DNA of 64,000 nt from Karstenula rhodostoma CBS 690.94 (taxonomy: Eukaryota; Ascomycota; Dothideomycetes; Pleosporales; Didymosphaeriaceae), in NCBI GenBank assembly GCA_010093485.1, contig MU001495.1, forward strand, positions 1,631,470 through 1,695,469, given 5' to 3'. Shown here piece by piece: positions 43,462 through 54,081 of the stretch. Under the pieces are notes generated by a model. The model saw only the letters and a list, made by a program, of their open reading frames with translations, searched no databases and was not told where the DNA came from. The position numbers and the translations under genes are program-made. How positions within the stretch are numbered: position 1 is the first letter of the stretch; each line of letters opens with the position of its first letter.

Positions 43462-45057
43462 ATGGGCTCCCCTCGATTTGTTTTGGCTGCTGCGGCAGCA
43501 TTCCAAGCTGTCGCCGGACATGTTGCGTCGCCAATTGAAGCTTCAGAACGCGTGTTCTCGCGACAAGCCGTTGCCAATGGCAGCTGGCCGTATGGTCCGT
43601 TTTCTACGAAAGACCGCGACATCGTCGACTCCCGCGGTGAAGCAGTGACCTGGGCAGGAGTTAACTGGCCAGGTGAGTGAAGCAAATTACAAGAACCCCG
43701 AGTCGTCAAAGACCAGTACGAGTGTCAAGTGCAGTGTTAGTAACACTGTACTTTAGGTTCCGGCGAGACAATGGTCCCTGAAGGTGTGGAGTGGAGTTCC
43801 GTCGAAGATATCCTCGACTTAACCAAGAGCGTTGGATTCAATTTCATCCGCCTCACGTACGCCATTGAGATGGTAGACCAGATCTACGAGCGCAATGGCA
43901 GCGATGTCCCTCTCGAGGTCGCCATGATCACAGGCCTTGGTTACGAGAACGGTACCAAGGTAACCAACGAGATCGTTGCTAAGAACAAGGGCTGGACGAA
44001 AGACACGGGTCGATTCGAGGTCTGGGATCGCATTGCCGAAGCGGCGCTTGAAAGGGGACTATACATCCATCCGGACGTTCACGTTGGAAAGGCTCAATGG
44101 TGCTGCAACAACACGTACGTATTCTCTAGAGAGGCACGAGATATTGGCGCATGTACTGACACTGTACCCAAGTGACGGGAACGCGTGGTTCGACGACTAC
44201 AATTTTCCCGTGAAGAATTGGCACCGTGGGCTGCAATACGTTGCCAACTGGGCAAAGAAACATCCGAACGTTGTTTCGATGTCTCTCCGCAACGAACTTC
44301 GTCGGGCCATCAACACCACCGCCCCAACCTCGACAACTGGGTACAACTGGTTGACGTTTGTGGGCAACTACACCGCAGCAACCGATGCCATCTACTCAGT
44401 CAACCCAGACATCTTGGTAACCTGGAGTGGTTTACAGTACGACCAGGACCTCTCTGCTCTGTACGTCGTTCCTACAATCTCACTGCTTACACCCTACTAA
44501 TGTATGGTCGCAATAGGACATCTGGCCTGAACCTCAATACAGCACCACTCTACAAAGGCGACGCTATCCGTGATGGCTACCGTCGCAAACCAGTAGTCTT
44601 CGACCTAGGCTCGCACCCCTGGGCGGACAAAGTCGTTTACGAACTGCACCTCTACAGCATGTCCGAGAATCTCGACACCGGCAACTGCCCCATCATCGAA
44701 GCAGAGCTGTACCAGTCTGGCTTCAACGCGCTGGGAATAAACGCACCGGCAGCATGCAACATTACCAAAGATTGCCCGAAGGCTGTACGGCAGACGCCTG
44801 TCATCTTGTCTGAGTTTGGTTCGGCACAGGACTCGTCCATCTTCAATGACACGCTGCAAGGCTGTCTGAAGCAGTTCACCACAAAGAACAATGTGAGCTG
44901 GGCTGTGTGGAGCTTGGCGGGAAGCTACAGGATACGTAGTGGCGGGCAGGGTGTCTCTGACACGTGGGCTCTTACCAACTATGAGTGGGACGGTTGGCAG
45001 TTTGAGGAAGGCATCGAAAAATGGTGGAAGCCGTGGGCGAAGGCGTCGCTGAGCTAG
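43462..45057 (+). CDS. Secreted GH5-family glycoside hydrolase, 465 aa
   Basis: Four exons are inferred: 43462-43672, 43757-44114, 44173-44460 and 44517-45057; phases agree. A signal peptide is clear (FVLAAAAAFQAVAG). GH5 features include TWAGVNWPG, FNFIRLTYAIEM and YIHPDVHVGKAQWCC. The acid/base Glu is probably that of SMSLRNELRR (about residue 230) and the nucleophile that of PVILSEFGSAQD (about residue 383). The divergent context (RNEL in place of the usual xNEP) places it in a different subfamily from the GH5 at 34144-35412. At least eight N-glycosylation sequons are present. The probable role is extracellular beta-glycan degradation; the exact linkage specificity is not deducible. Confidence 0.82.
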
Positions 45058-45604
45058 ACACACCAGTAGTGGAATAGTGCCATGGCAAACGAACTTCCAT
45101 TGAATATACTTGCGTCAGGTTGCTTCGTCAAGTTATTTGCTTGCCCGATGCAATTGCGATTCGGTACCCTCTGATGTCATAGCTCAACGCGTGGCCTCGA
45201 TTGCCCTAGGTTTATCTGTTTGGAAACCGCCCGTACAGCCTCCCAGAAGGTTCGGGTGTGTAGCGTGGTAGGGATAAGGGTAATCGGACCTCTTTGTGAT
45301 CTTTTACAAGAAAAAAACAGCAAAATTTAGCGTGTGACTATGCACCCCAACCTGCCAGGAGGGTGTAAGAGATCAGGATCAGGAGCATTCGATGCATAGT
45401 GAGAGGCTTGAGTAGGTGTCGTTTTGGCATTATGCAGCTCTGGCACGAGGCTTGGAAGTCTTCGCCAAAACTTCTGGAGCGTTTCATATGCATTCTAGTT
45501 CGGGCCTATCCGGACTGTGTTGACGCAAGGCTTGAAACAAAGCCTATTTGGGTCACCGTAAAGAGTTTTGCATGCGCACACTCCATGTAGCAAATTGCGT
45601 GGTT
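45058..45604. other. Intergenic region, 0.55 kb
   Basis: 3' flank of the GH5 gene. No gene seen. Confidence 0.5.
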
Positions 45605-45895
45605 TCACAAGATCGACGGATCGCCCGCACGGACCGTCAAAGTGGAACCGCACTCGCAAGTCGCAGCATCTCTCATGACGAACGCTTGTCCTTTAGCAGC
45701 GTCCGTATAATGTGAGGCTGCGCGACATCCCGGTATTGCCAGTACCCATCGGTGGCCTTTCGACGAGCACATGCCGCTAGCCTCCTGTGCTCGACCGCAG
45801 CACTTGAAATTCGGCCAGGGGACACATGAGACGTGATGGATGTCCTTGCAAGGTGGCTGGACGCCAGACGCAATCATCGGGACGAGCTTTCCCAT
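45605..45895 (-). CDS. Small cysteine-rich open frame, 96 aa (weak)
   Basis: An ATG-started frame, stop at 45605. It encodes nine cysteines in 96 residues (PPCKD, VSCVP, KCCG, GMCSS, PGCRA, ATCECG). There is no evident signal peptide, so it is not a typical secreted cysteine-rich effector as read; an upstream exon could supply one. It overlaps an equally long open frame on the other strand, which weakens the case. The location, about 325 bp from the aquaporin start on the opposite strand, is free of other genes. Confidence 0.3.
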   Translation of the reverse strand: MGKLVPMIASGVQPPCKDIHHVSCVPWPNFKCCGRAQEASGMCSSKGHRWVLAIPGCRAASHYTDAAKGQAFVMRDAATCECGSTLTVRAGDPSIL

Positions 45896-46219
45896 TGCTC
45901 CTGTCTTGTGGCGATGACAGCGACCCTCGAGCCTCTCGGTATCCGTAACAACCGTCGCTTCCCGTCTGCCCAGAATGGCGTTTACAGGCCTGTTGAAGAA
46001 GGCTGCTCTGGCCTCATACCAAACCCAGCTCCAACGGATCGTCGGTCCGCGGCACTAGAACTTCGTGGTTTCGACGCGTCCAATGGTGACTTGGGTCCAA
46101 TAAATACCGTTGCTCTTCCCAGCCTTCGGCCGTCTAAGTGCTTCAAGTCTGTTCCTTCCTACTGTTTCAACGCGAGAGACCGGCACACTTGTCCATAAGA
46201 TACTTCGAACTGGCATACA

Positions 46220-47961
46220 ATGCAGCCTGCAACGGACCGGCCTATGCTTGGGGCACCCTCCACGACACTCTTGATAAATACACCACCAACTTCGACCCGT
46301 CGAGTAACACCCTCCGCATCCTCCATCACCGACGAGACCATCCGCAAATCATTAGATACTGTCAAAACTTCAAGATCACCCTACCTAGGCAAGAAGCCTG
46401 TGCCTAAACAGACCAGTAGTCAGCATATGCTTAACATGGACAACCATTCGGACGAGGCAGACAGGGAAACCAACGCTTCGTATTTTGATCAAAGTCCTGC
46501 GCCTTCCCAGCTTTTAGCGCAGCGTGGTCGGCCTCTATCTTTCTACGATATGAAAGAGCAACAAAAGCAAAACCGCCCAAATCCTGCGCCTTTGAATTTG
46601 CGCAATTCCTGGCGCGGGAGCGGTGAAATGCCGTACAACTATGCTGATATCATTGGGGACAACCGACATGGTTATGCTCCCCCGCGACTCGGCCGAAGAC
46701 AGACTCAAATGGCACCAGGTCTGCCTGCTACGGATAACACGAACATATACCTCGGACTTCCCTGGACAATGTGGATGAACAGTGAAGTAAAAAACATGTT
46801 CGTCGCATCGATTGGAGAATGGGTTGGCACAACGCTCTTTTTGTTCTTCGCATTCGCAGGCACTCAAGTTGCGAACGCCCACTCGAAAACATCCGACGAA
46901 TCAACGACAACGAATGCTACAGCTGGTTTTAGTCCTATTGTCATGTTGTACATTTCCGTCTCCTTTGGATTTAGCTTGATGGTGAACGTGTGGATTTTCT
47001 TCAGAATCTCTGGGGGCTTGTTCAATCCTGCAGTAAGTTTACTGGCCTTTTTTTGTTCATTAGGGGGCACGCACTCACATTTTGGCAGGTCACTCTTGCT
47101 CTATGGGCAACTGGTGCTGTTGGTGCCACGCGCGCTGTATGTCTGTTTGTTTCACAGATAATCGGTAGCATCACTGCGTCTGCACTGGTCCTCGCCATGT
47201 TCCCCACGCCACTGAACGTCCGTACGACTCTCTCCGAAGGCACATCTCTTGCCCAAGGTGTTTTCATCGAAGCGTTAATGACCGCTGAGCTCGTGTTCAC
47301 TATCCTTATGCTTGCGAAAGAGAAACACAAGTCCACTTTCATTGCACCCGTGGGGATAGGATTAGCTTTGTTCGTTGCAGAGCTGGTTGGCGTGTACTAT
47401 ACGGGCGGGTCGCTCAACCCAGCCCGCAGTCTTGGGCCATGCATTGTTACGAACAAGTACGATACCGAGCACTGGATATACTGGGTTGGTCCTGGCATCG
47501 GCAGTCTTCTTGCTATTGGGTTCTACAAGTTCATTAAGATGTTGGAGTATGAGATGGCAAACCCAGGGCAAGACGGGGATGACGACAACGATCCGACGAA
47601 GAATCCGAATCATGAGGTTAGGGAGAAGCAGCGCTTAACCACGGCCAAGGTGCTCCAGTCGTTAGGATACCCGAATCTGGGAGATGGGCAAGGACAGGCT
47701 TCCCTCGATACGATGAGGCAGGCCGAGGAGGGCGGATTCTACGGTAGCCGTACACCGTCGGTGCTTGACATGGCGGATGAGCCAGAGAGGAGGATGAATC
47801 CGGGCCTGGCACTCTCGACAGTAGCATCGATGAGCGACATGCAGAGTCCTATTCGGAGCGACATGCACAGTCCTGTTCGGAATGATATGCACAGTCCAGC
47901 ATATACGCCGTCGGAGAGGACATCTTCCGACAAGAAGACGAATTCCGGGGTACGTAACTAA
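46220..47961 (+). CDS. Aquaporin (MIP family) with long cytosolic tails, 561 aa
   Basis: Two exons are inferred, 46220-47032 and 47089-47961, joined in phase 0. The first NPA box (GGLFNPA, residues 269-271) ends exactly at the intron and the second (GGSLNPARSLGP) is near residue 382. Ser after NPAR, not Asp, is the form seen in water-selective members and not in glycerol facilitators. Six transmembrane helices lie between about residues 200 and 430. The N-terminal tail of about 185 residues and the C-terminal tail of about 130 residues are polar and Ser/Pro-rich, far longer than in orthodox aquaporins of 260-300 residues. The C-terminus contains three short repeats of the form SDMHSPVRN. Confidence 0.88.
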
Positions 47962-48828
47962 AAACGCCTGGCGTTGTAACTACAATAAAAAAGTAGCATT
48001 CACTTCTAAAATTGCTCTGTGACCACCTGGATGTAATAAGGTAACTGCTTGTTCTTGCAATGCCCGAAAGGATAGACAGGTCGCCATCTACTCTTTGATC
48101 TACGACCCGTACGTTGTTGCTGTCAAGTAAGTAACATGGGGTGTGTCTTCTTGTTTACTGGCACGCGTCGAGATTGTCGCACACTCTCGTTGATCTTCGC
48201 CCACCTTCTTCTATTCTACACTGCTTTGACTTCACCACAGCATAAAGGGATTGCCCTTCCCGGTAGGGCACTAGATCATGTCAAGACTTCGGTCTCACCT
48301 AACTGTTGTCATACGTCAGTCCTGACTTTGCCCCAAGAAAGAAAGGGTATGTTTGGTAATCGATGCTTGGCAGCATTATCTCTCAAGGACTACGGAGTAT
48401 ATAGGTCATTGAAAACACCAATTTTCTCAGCAAGTTCCTACCAACATGTACCTCGCTTTCGCCTCAATAAATAGGCATCAAAAGCTTGTTTTTGGCCGAC
48501 GCGTTTCACAGTCTACCTGTGTACATTTGCCGAGTTCAAACGCCGAGACCAAACGCCGACCGTCTACGGCATTGGTGGATGCCGGCATCGGACCGAGCGC
48601 CAAACATTACTGTGGAGCGGCTTGCTCTGCTTGTAGTAATTAAGTCGCGGCGTGTCCAGATGCAGTAATCCGGCCCGCTATACCTTTTGACTTTAATCAC
48701 GCTGCTGCCAACGTTGCCGTGCTTGACCTGATGCGCAGCGTCGAGTTGCAATCGAGATGCTTCGCACCTTATGGTATGTGTTCAACGCTCCGATCCTTTT
48801 ATGAGTGCACTCTTGCACTTTCGCCACC
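47962..48828. other. Intergenic region, 0.9 kb
   Basis: 3' flank of the aquaporin gene and promoter of the cytochrome b2-type gene. A 112-codon frame (48136-48474, plus) begins with ATG and a hydrophobic region but has no family resemblance and was not accepted as a gene. Confidence 0.45.
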
Positions 48829-50765
48829 ATGACCGCGCTGCGTACCATAACCCATCACGCGCGCAGGGGCCTGGAAATTATCAAACCCGCGGTCCATAGC
48901 CGACCACAAACAACTCGTGCGTTCTCGGCGACAATACGAAGATCTGGCACTTGTGCAGATCAAGGAAGTCCTTTTCGATCAGCTTCGTTTTGCGGCAGCA
49001 GTTTTGGGATGATATTGGCCTCATTTGTAGGCAATTTGAATTTCGTACTACATACCTTTTCTGATTAGGTGCAGGCTGTCGCAAGCGCATATTTGTTTCA
49101 CGAGCAGTCAACCGTACAATGCGAGGCCGCAGAAACGCCTTCGCTCCGCCAGCAAAGATTAATATCGTATGACGAAGTGCAGAAGCATGCCACAAAAGAT
49201 GATTGTTGGGTCATTATTAATGTGAGACGACTCTATTGGAGAGAAACGAATCGCGGTAGACTGACAGACGCAGGGACTCGTCTACGATATGACAGACTTC
49301 TTGGAGGCGCATCCAGGAGGACCGAGTGCTATAATACAGCAAGCAGGAAAAGATGCGAGTTCAAAGTTCACGCTTTTACACCCACCCGATGCCATTGCAA
49401 CACTTCCTCCAGAATATTGCCTTGGGGCCATTGACCCTGAGACTGTCCCGGCACCAGAGGAACAAGAGCTTACAGAAGACGATATAAGACAGGCGGCGGC
49501 AAAAGAAGCGATGCCTCCAGCAGCAGACATGCTCTTGGTACAAGACTTCGAGAATTGGGCTGAGCGCGTACTCAGTACGACAGCTTGGGCATATTATCGG
49601 AGCGCGTCTGATGAGGAGGCTACATTCCATGGCAATCGCGATGCATGGCGGAGATACTTCTTCCGTCCAAGGATTTTGCGAGGAGACATGTCCCAGGGCT
49701 CAACTACAACGACGTTCCTTGGGATACCAACCTCGATGCCTATCTTCATCGCGCCTGCTGCAATGGCTAAACTGGGACATCCGCTGGGAGAAGTGAATTT
49801 GACTAAAGCAGCCGGTATGTCTGGTATTGTCCAGGCGATATCTGCGAACGCGAGCTGCAGTTTGGAAGAGATGTTTGATGCGAGGTTGGAAGGCCAGCCA
49901 CTCGTCTTCCAGATCTATCTCAACAAAGACCGTTCTGCGTCCTCCGCACTCATCAAACGCGTTACTCAGCTAGGCGCCAGCGCTATCATTTTGACAGTAG
50001 ATGTGTGCTGGCAGTCAAAACGCACGCTCGACGTAAGAGCGAAATTAGGGGAGATGAACAACGTGCCTGCAGCACTGTCACCCACTGCCCCGGTGGCTGG
50101 AGTGAAAGGTAAAAGCGTTTCAGAAGCGATCAGCGGTTACCAAGATTCAAACCTAGCGTGGAGCGACATCGCGTTTGTGAAGAAGCACACGCACCTACCA
50201 GTCATCATCAAAGGCGTACAATCTGTTGAAGATGTGCAATTGTGCGTCGAGCATGGCGCCCAGGGTGTCATCATAGTAAGTCATGTGCTGCCGCCATTTT
50301 TTTTATCATCTAATACTGAAGAATCTGCTCAGTCCAACCACGGAGGTCGCCAAGCAGACTACGCTCCTGCACCCATCGACGTGCTCTACGAGCTCCGCGA
50401 ACTGCGCCCAGACCTGTTTTCAAAAATCGACGTCATGGTGGACGGCGGTGTGCGCAGCGGGGCAGACGTCGTGAAGGCCCTCGCGTTGGGCGCAAATGCC
50501 GTTGGAATCGGCCGGCCGATTCTATACGCAAACGGAACACATGGTGAGGAAGGCGTAGAGAGAGTACTAAAGAGTGTGTACAATTCTTTTGTTGAAACTA
50601 GACAACGCTAAGATTGGGACAGTATTCCAAGAGGAAATCACAAATACGATGCGGAACATAGGCGCGAAAAGAATCGAAGACCTGAAGCCTGAAATGGTAG
50701 GCCCAATGGGCCCGTGGGTTGGAAGGAACAGACCATCGTACGCGCCAGTTACAGGTCCTCCCTGA
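48829..50765 (+). CDS. Cytochrome b2-type FMN-dependent 2-hydroxyacid dehydrogenase, 578 aa
   Basis: Five exons are inferred: 48829-49026, 49069-49221, 49274-50275, 50333-50573 and 50623-50765; phases agree. The ATG has a strong context (GCCACCATGACC). The N-terminus is basic and serine-rich without acids (mitochondrial-type presequence) followed by a hydrophobic stretch, fitting import to the intermembrane space. A cytochrome b5 domain carries the haem ligand loop DFLEAHPGG. The FMN barrel follows, with APAAMAKLGHP, FQIYLNKDR (active-site Tyr), VIIKGV (Lys), SNHGGRQ (catalytic His and Arg) and VDGGVRSGADV. Yeast Cyb2 oxidises L-lactate to pyruvate and passes electrons to cytochrome c. The sequence after the conserved Asp, TVDVCWQSKRTLDVR, departs from the usual form. 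Confidence 0.88.
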
Positions 50766-51127
50766 GCATAGTAAATCAGAAAATATGCTTTCTGTTGTCT
50801 TGTGCATCATTGCGATTCTGATTGGGAAGCATCGGTGGTCCACAGGAAGCTAGACAAGCTCTACCACGAGTAAAGATGCCCGATGTGGTCACCGTGGATG
50901 GAACATCATGTAGGATGTAGAGGAGAAGGCTGCACAAGAGCACCGGTTCTCCCTTAACTTATAATCGCAATTTTAAAGTGGTTTTTTTCTACCGCAGGTT
51001 TGGAGCAACTTTGCTCTAGCTTTGTCCATTTTGGACACCGGTTATTTTGACATCCACAAAACGCGTAGAACATGGTAAGAAAAGGAGGTAAAAGTTTGGC
51101 GGTCCGAGGCGAAACGTAACGAGGTAA
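50766..51127. other. Intergenic region, 0.36 kb, convergent genes
   Basis: 3' flanks of the cytochrome b2-type gene (plus) and the aldolase gene (minus). Nothing else seen. Confidence 0.5.
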
Positions 51128-52232
51128 TCAATAACCCTCCCGCGGCTTATTCTCCTGTGTCTGGCCTTTCGCAACACCGAGCTCGCGCTGCATTCCTTCT
51201 GCTAAGACTCCCACGTCGGTAATGACAGAAATCATGTCAAATCCTTGCTCCCTGCGGTTATTGGCGTCCACCCCATTTGTGCCTGTATTGAGTGAGTTTG
51301 CTGTCCATAAATTCACTCTAATAGAAATCTCCCCGCTCTGGGTGAATAGCCAAAGGACTTTACTAGCAAACTTACAGAAAATGGCAGCCTTCTTGCCCGA
51401 AGAATGTGCAGCCTTCAGTGTTCGCTGAATAGCCGCCTCATGCTCTTCGCCTCCACGTTGGACACCCATTTGTTTTGCGAGATCGAACGGGCCTGTAAAC
51501 CCAGCCATTAGGAATTATTCAGCGCCAACCTAGACCAGCAAGCACTCACCAATGAAGAGAACGTCGATTCCATCAACAGCAGCAATATTTTCTACACTCT
51601 CTACACCTTGCCTGGATTCAATTTGAACGATCACGAAGAGACTGTCATTCGCGTTGTCGTCATACTCCGCACCGAAGACGCCCGGGACCGACTGTGCGAA
51701 CATTGGGCCATAACCTCTGGTGCCGGTCGGGGGATATTTGGAGTACTTCACAATCTTTTTCGCATCTTCCTGAAGACCCACGAGTTAGCTGCTTTCCATC
51801 ACAATACACGTGAACGTTAATATTAATGAATCGCATACCTCTGAATGGCACATAGGTGTCACGATGCCCTGCGCACCGGCGTCAAGAGCACGCTTGATCA
51901 TCCATTCCTCACCCCATGGCACACGAATGATCGGGCTAGCACCTTCGGAAGCTACGGCGTTTACAAGCTCATAGTAGTGAGTGTCGTTGATTAAGCCATG
52001 CTCGGCATCGATCAGAACCCAGCTGAACTGCCCACGGGTTGGCTTTAGAATCGTCTTTGCAACACCAGCGCTCGGTATACTAGTATATAGCCATGGTAGT
52101 CAGCTAATTAACTGTTCTGTGGAGAGCGTATTCAATGATGCACATAATGACGATGGTCGCTTACGTTAGCCAGAAGCCATACGCAGGGTCCTGCTTCTGG
52201 AAGGCCGCTCGGAGTGGCGTGTCGAATGGCAT
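51128..52232 (-). CDS. HpcH/HpaI-family aldolase, 266 aa
   Basis: Five exons are inferred: 52165-52232, 51839-52079, 51550-51769, 51376-51492 and 51128-51282; the total divides by three and phases agree. The protein begins MPFDTPLRAAFQKQDPAYGFWLT. Family motifs of the class II (metal-dependent) aldolases are visible: VLIDAEHGLIND (catalytic His), IIRVPWG, QGIVTPMCHS, the metal ligand Glu in VIVQIESRQGVESVENI and Asp in LFIGPFDLAKQMG. These enzymes cleave 4-hydroxy-2-oxo acids to pyruvate and an aldehyde, often in aromatic compound or sugar-acid catabolism. The last intron (51283-51375, 93 bp) has no stop and is a multiple of three, so it can be mistaken for coding. Removing it restores CTNGVDANNRREQGFDM, which fits the family. 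Confidence 0.86.
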
Positions 52233-52322
52233 GTCGTTAGTTACGATATAGTGATAAGTGTAGTATGTAGAGTGAAGCCAGTGCTGTGAAGAATTGTTGA
52301 CAGAATAAGTAACAGATGGATT

Positions 52323-52335
52323 GGGGGGGGGGGGG
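52323..52335. repeat. Poly-G tract, 13 G
   Basis: A run of 13 G about 90 bp upstream of the aldolase ATG at 52232. The length should be treated with caution because homopolymers are prone to sequencing error. Confidence 0.6.
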
Positions 52336-52463
52336 CGTGAACACTACTATTGGCCGTTAAGTGGGTCCTTCGGCATGAGATGTCGCGATGCTACCCCGCA
52401 ATGCATCCTCGGAGCCGTTGTGAGATGCCGGCGTTTGAAATAGTATATACCACATCATCTCCT

Positions 52464-53630
52464 CTATGCCCATGCTCCAATGAGACTCATACAGAATGCG
52501 CCAAAGAACACCAAAGACATAGCGATGATTCTCCTGTTTCCTCGAAGGGTCCTCCAACTGTGATCACTTAAGAAATCCTCAGACAGTAGATCCACCAAGC
52601 TCGTGTACGAGAGGAGGCCAGCAGAGAAAGCATTGAAGCTGCCAACCACAACTAAACCCGTGGCAGAGCCAGGGTCGTAGAGATCTCGCGTCGCTATACC
52701 TATTGCCTGCCCCAAGGGCGTCGTACATCCATAGGCCAAAGCCATAAGCCATGGTTGGATGGCTTTCGGTTTCCATCCAACTGCAGCAATGCGATATCCA
52801 AGCGCCAGACCTTCGAAAGTCTGATGAAAAGCAATTGCGATAAGAAGGATGACTTGCTCGCTTCCGACCGACACCGCCAAAGTCAAGCCAATGAACACGC
52901 TGTGAAATAAGATGCCGCATTCAAGCAGTGCGCATTGCATGAGGAGCTTCTTTCTCTGCTGCTTCATTTCCTTTTCATCTAAGCTAGTCTGGGTGTCCAT
53001 GGAGTGGCACACTGGAGCGCCGAAAGCGGTACAATCGTCTGTCGCTCGTGTTGCAGGCAGACGTTCGTCAGCGCAAGAAAGGTTGGTACGTCGCTCCACA
53101 TTTCTCATGATACTGTGAGATCTTCCGCTGCGAGTGCGTCCAAATTGGGGAGTGCCTGATGCTGGCGTTCCCTCGTCATCGTTCGCGAGGCGAGTTGTTG
53201 TCAGACTTGATCTGTGAGGACTAGAGAAAGCCCTCAGTTCCTGTGGGTCGTCGGATGTTGGACCAGAGCAGAGAGAGCGGCCAGGACTAAAGATCATCTC
53301 TGCTGTCGTTATCATAAAAACCGCAGCGAGCGCTATCGCGCCTGCTAGCGCAGGGTAATCCTTGTTGAAGAACGGTGGAAGGCATGGATCGACCAGAGAT
53401 ACAAAAGCAGTTGGCAGCAAGTGTACGAATGCTGTGGCAATGAGAACTCCAGTACCAAAGTGTCTGAAGCCAAAATGAATCTTCGGTGGTATACGCAGTT
53501 GAGGTATGCTGAGGGCGATTATCGGCACCGCACAAGCACTCGCGGAGACACCAAGAATGATAAAGAGTGCACCGATATGTAACGGGAGGTTGTAACCCAC
53601 TTCTGCGTCTCTTGATTGACAGGTGGACAT
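52464..53630 (-). CDS. ZIP-family divalent metal transporter, 388 aa
   Basis: A single exon, ATG at 53630 (MSTCQSRDAEVGYNLPLHIG). It has three hydrophobic helices, then a long variable loop (about residues 120-215) rich in Ser, Arg and Asp, then five more helices. This is the standard ZIP layout. The conserved metal-site helices are seen in FHSVFIGLTLAV (helix IV) and AIAFHQTFEGLALGYRI (helix V, His and Glu). The protein ends in GAWA, as do many fungal ZIP transporters. It most likely imports Zn2+ (or Fe2+) across the plasma membrane. The long loop has fewer histidines than many zinc transporters. Same strand as the aldolase, GMC and GST genes around it. Confidence 0.88.
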   Translation of the reverse strand: MSTCQSRDAEVGYNLPLHIGALFIILGVSASACAVPIIALSIPQLRIPPKIHFGFRHFGTGVLIATAFVHLLPTAFVSLVDPCLPPFFNKDYPALAGAIALAAVFMITTAEMIFSPGRSLCSGPTSDDPQELRAFSSPHRSSLTTTRLANDDEGTPASGTPQFGRTRSGRSHSIMRNVERRTNLSCADERLPATRATDDCTAFGAPVCHSMDTQTSLDEKEMKQQRKKLLMQCALLECGILFHSVFIGLTLAVSVGSEQVILLIAIAFHQTFEGLALGYRIAAVGWKPKAIQPWLMALAYGCTTPLGQAIGIATRDLYDPGSATGLVVVGSFNAFSAGLLSYTSLVDLLSEDFLSDHSWRTLRGNRRIIAMSLVFFGAFCMSLIGAWA

Positions 53631-54081
53631 GGTCAAGTACGACTATTGAACTGAAGTCAATGCCTGCCAAGGGGTCTTTGTGCGGGATATGACAGGCGTA
53701 GATCCTTCTTCTATTTACTATCATATTAAGTCATGTTTATTGATCCCAAGACGCAAATCTCACCCTGAGGACACTGCTGGTCTCTTTGTCGGACACTCCA
53801 GGGCCCTGTATATGCCCACGTACGGTGCTCCTGCTCAATCAGTTATTCGCGTGATCGAGTCTCTGCGTATGCGTCATGTCGGAGAAGAAGGATACATTAA
53901 TGTCGGATGGAAGTGAGGTCGATTTGGGTGGGCGATTTTCAACATCTACCTCGGAAGAGGCCCTTGGCAGATGCACTCGGCAGGTGCACTTCCGACTTGG
54001 CGAAGCACACATCAGCTCCTATTACGAAAGGACATTCCCCCGTCATTTGCCAAGATTCTACCATAGATTATTTCGCGCTAT
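53631..54081. other. Intergenic region, 0.45 kb
   Basis: 5' flank of the ZIP gene. No gene seen. Confidence 0.5.

Noticed and set aside
45269..45284. TAGGGATAAGGGTAAT, resembling the I-SceI homing endonuclease site
   Set aside because: It lacks two internal bases of the 18-bp site, and there is no intron, endonuclease or mitochondrial context. Chance similarity.
48136..48474. 112-codon plus-strand frame with a hydrophobic segment
   Set aside because: No recognisable family and located in the promoter region of the cytochrome b2-type gene. Insufficient evidence.
50574..50601. A 28-base intron (GTGTGT...ACTAG) at the end of the cytochrome b2-type gene
   Set aside because: Too short for fungal splicing. 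The next acceptor (GGGACAG, 50622) gives a 49-base intron and the family-consistent LKIFQEEI.
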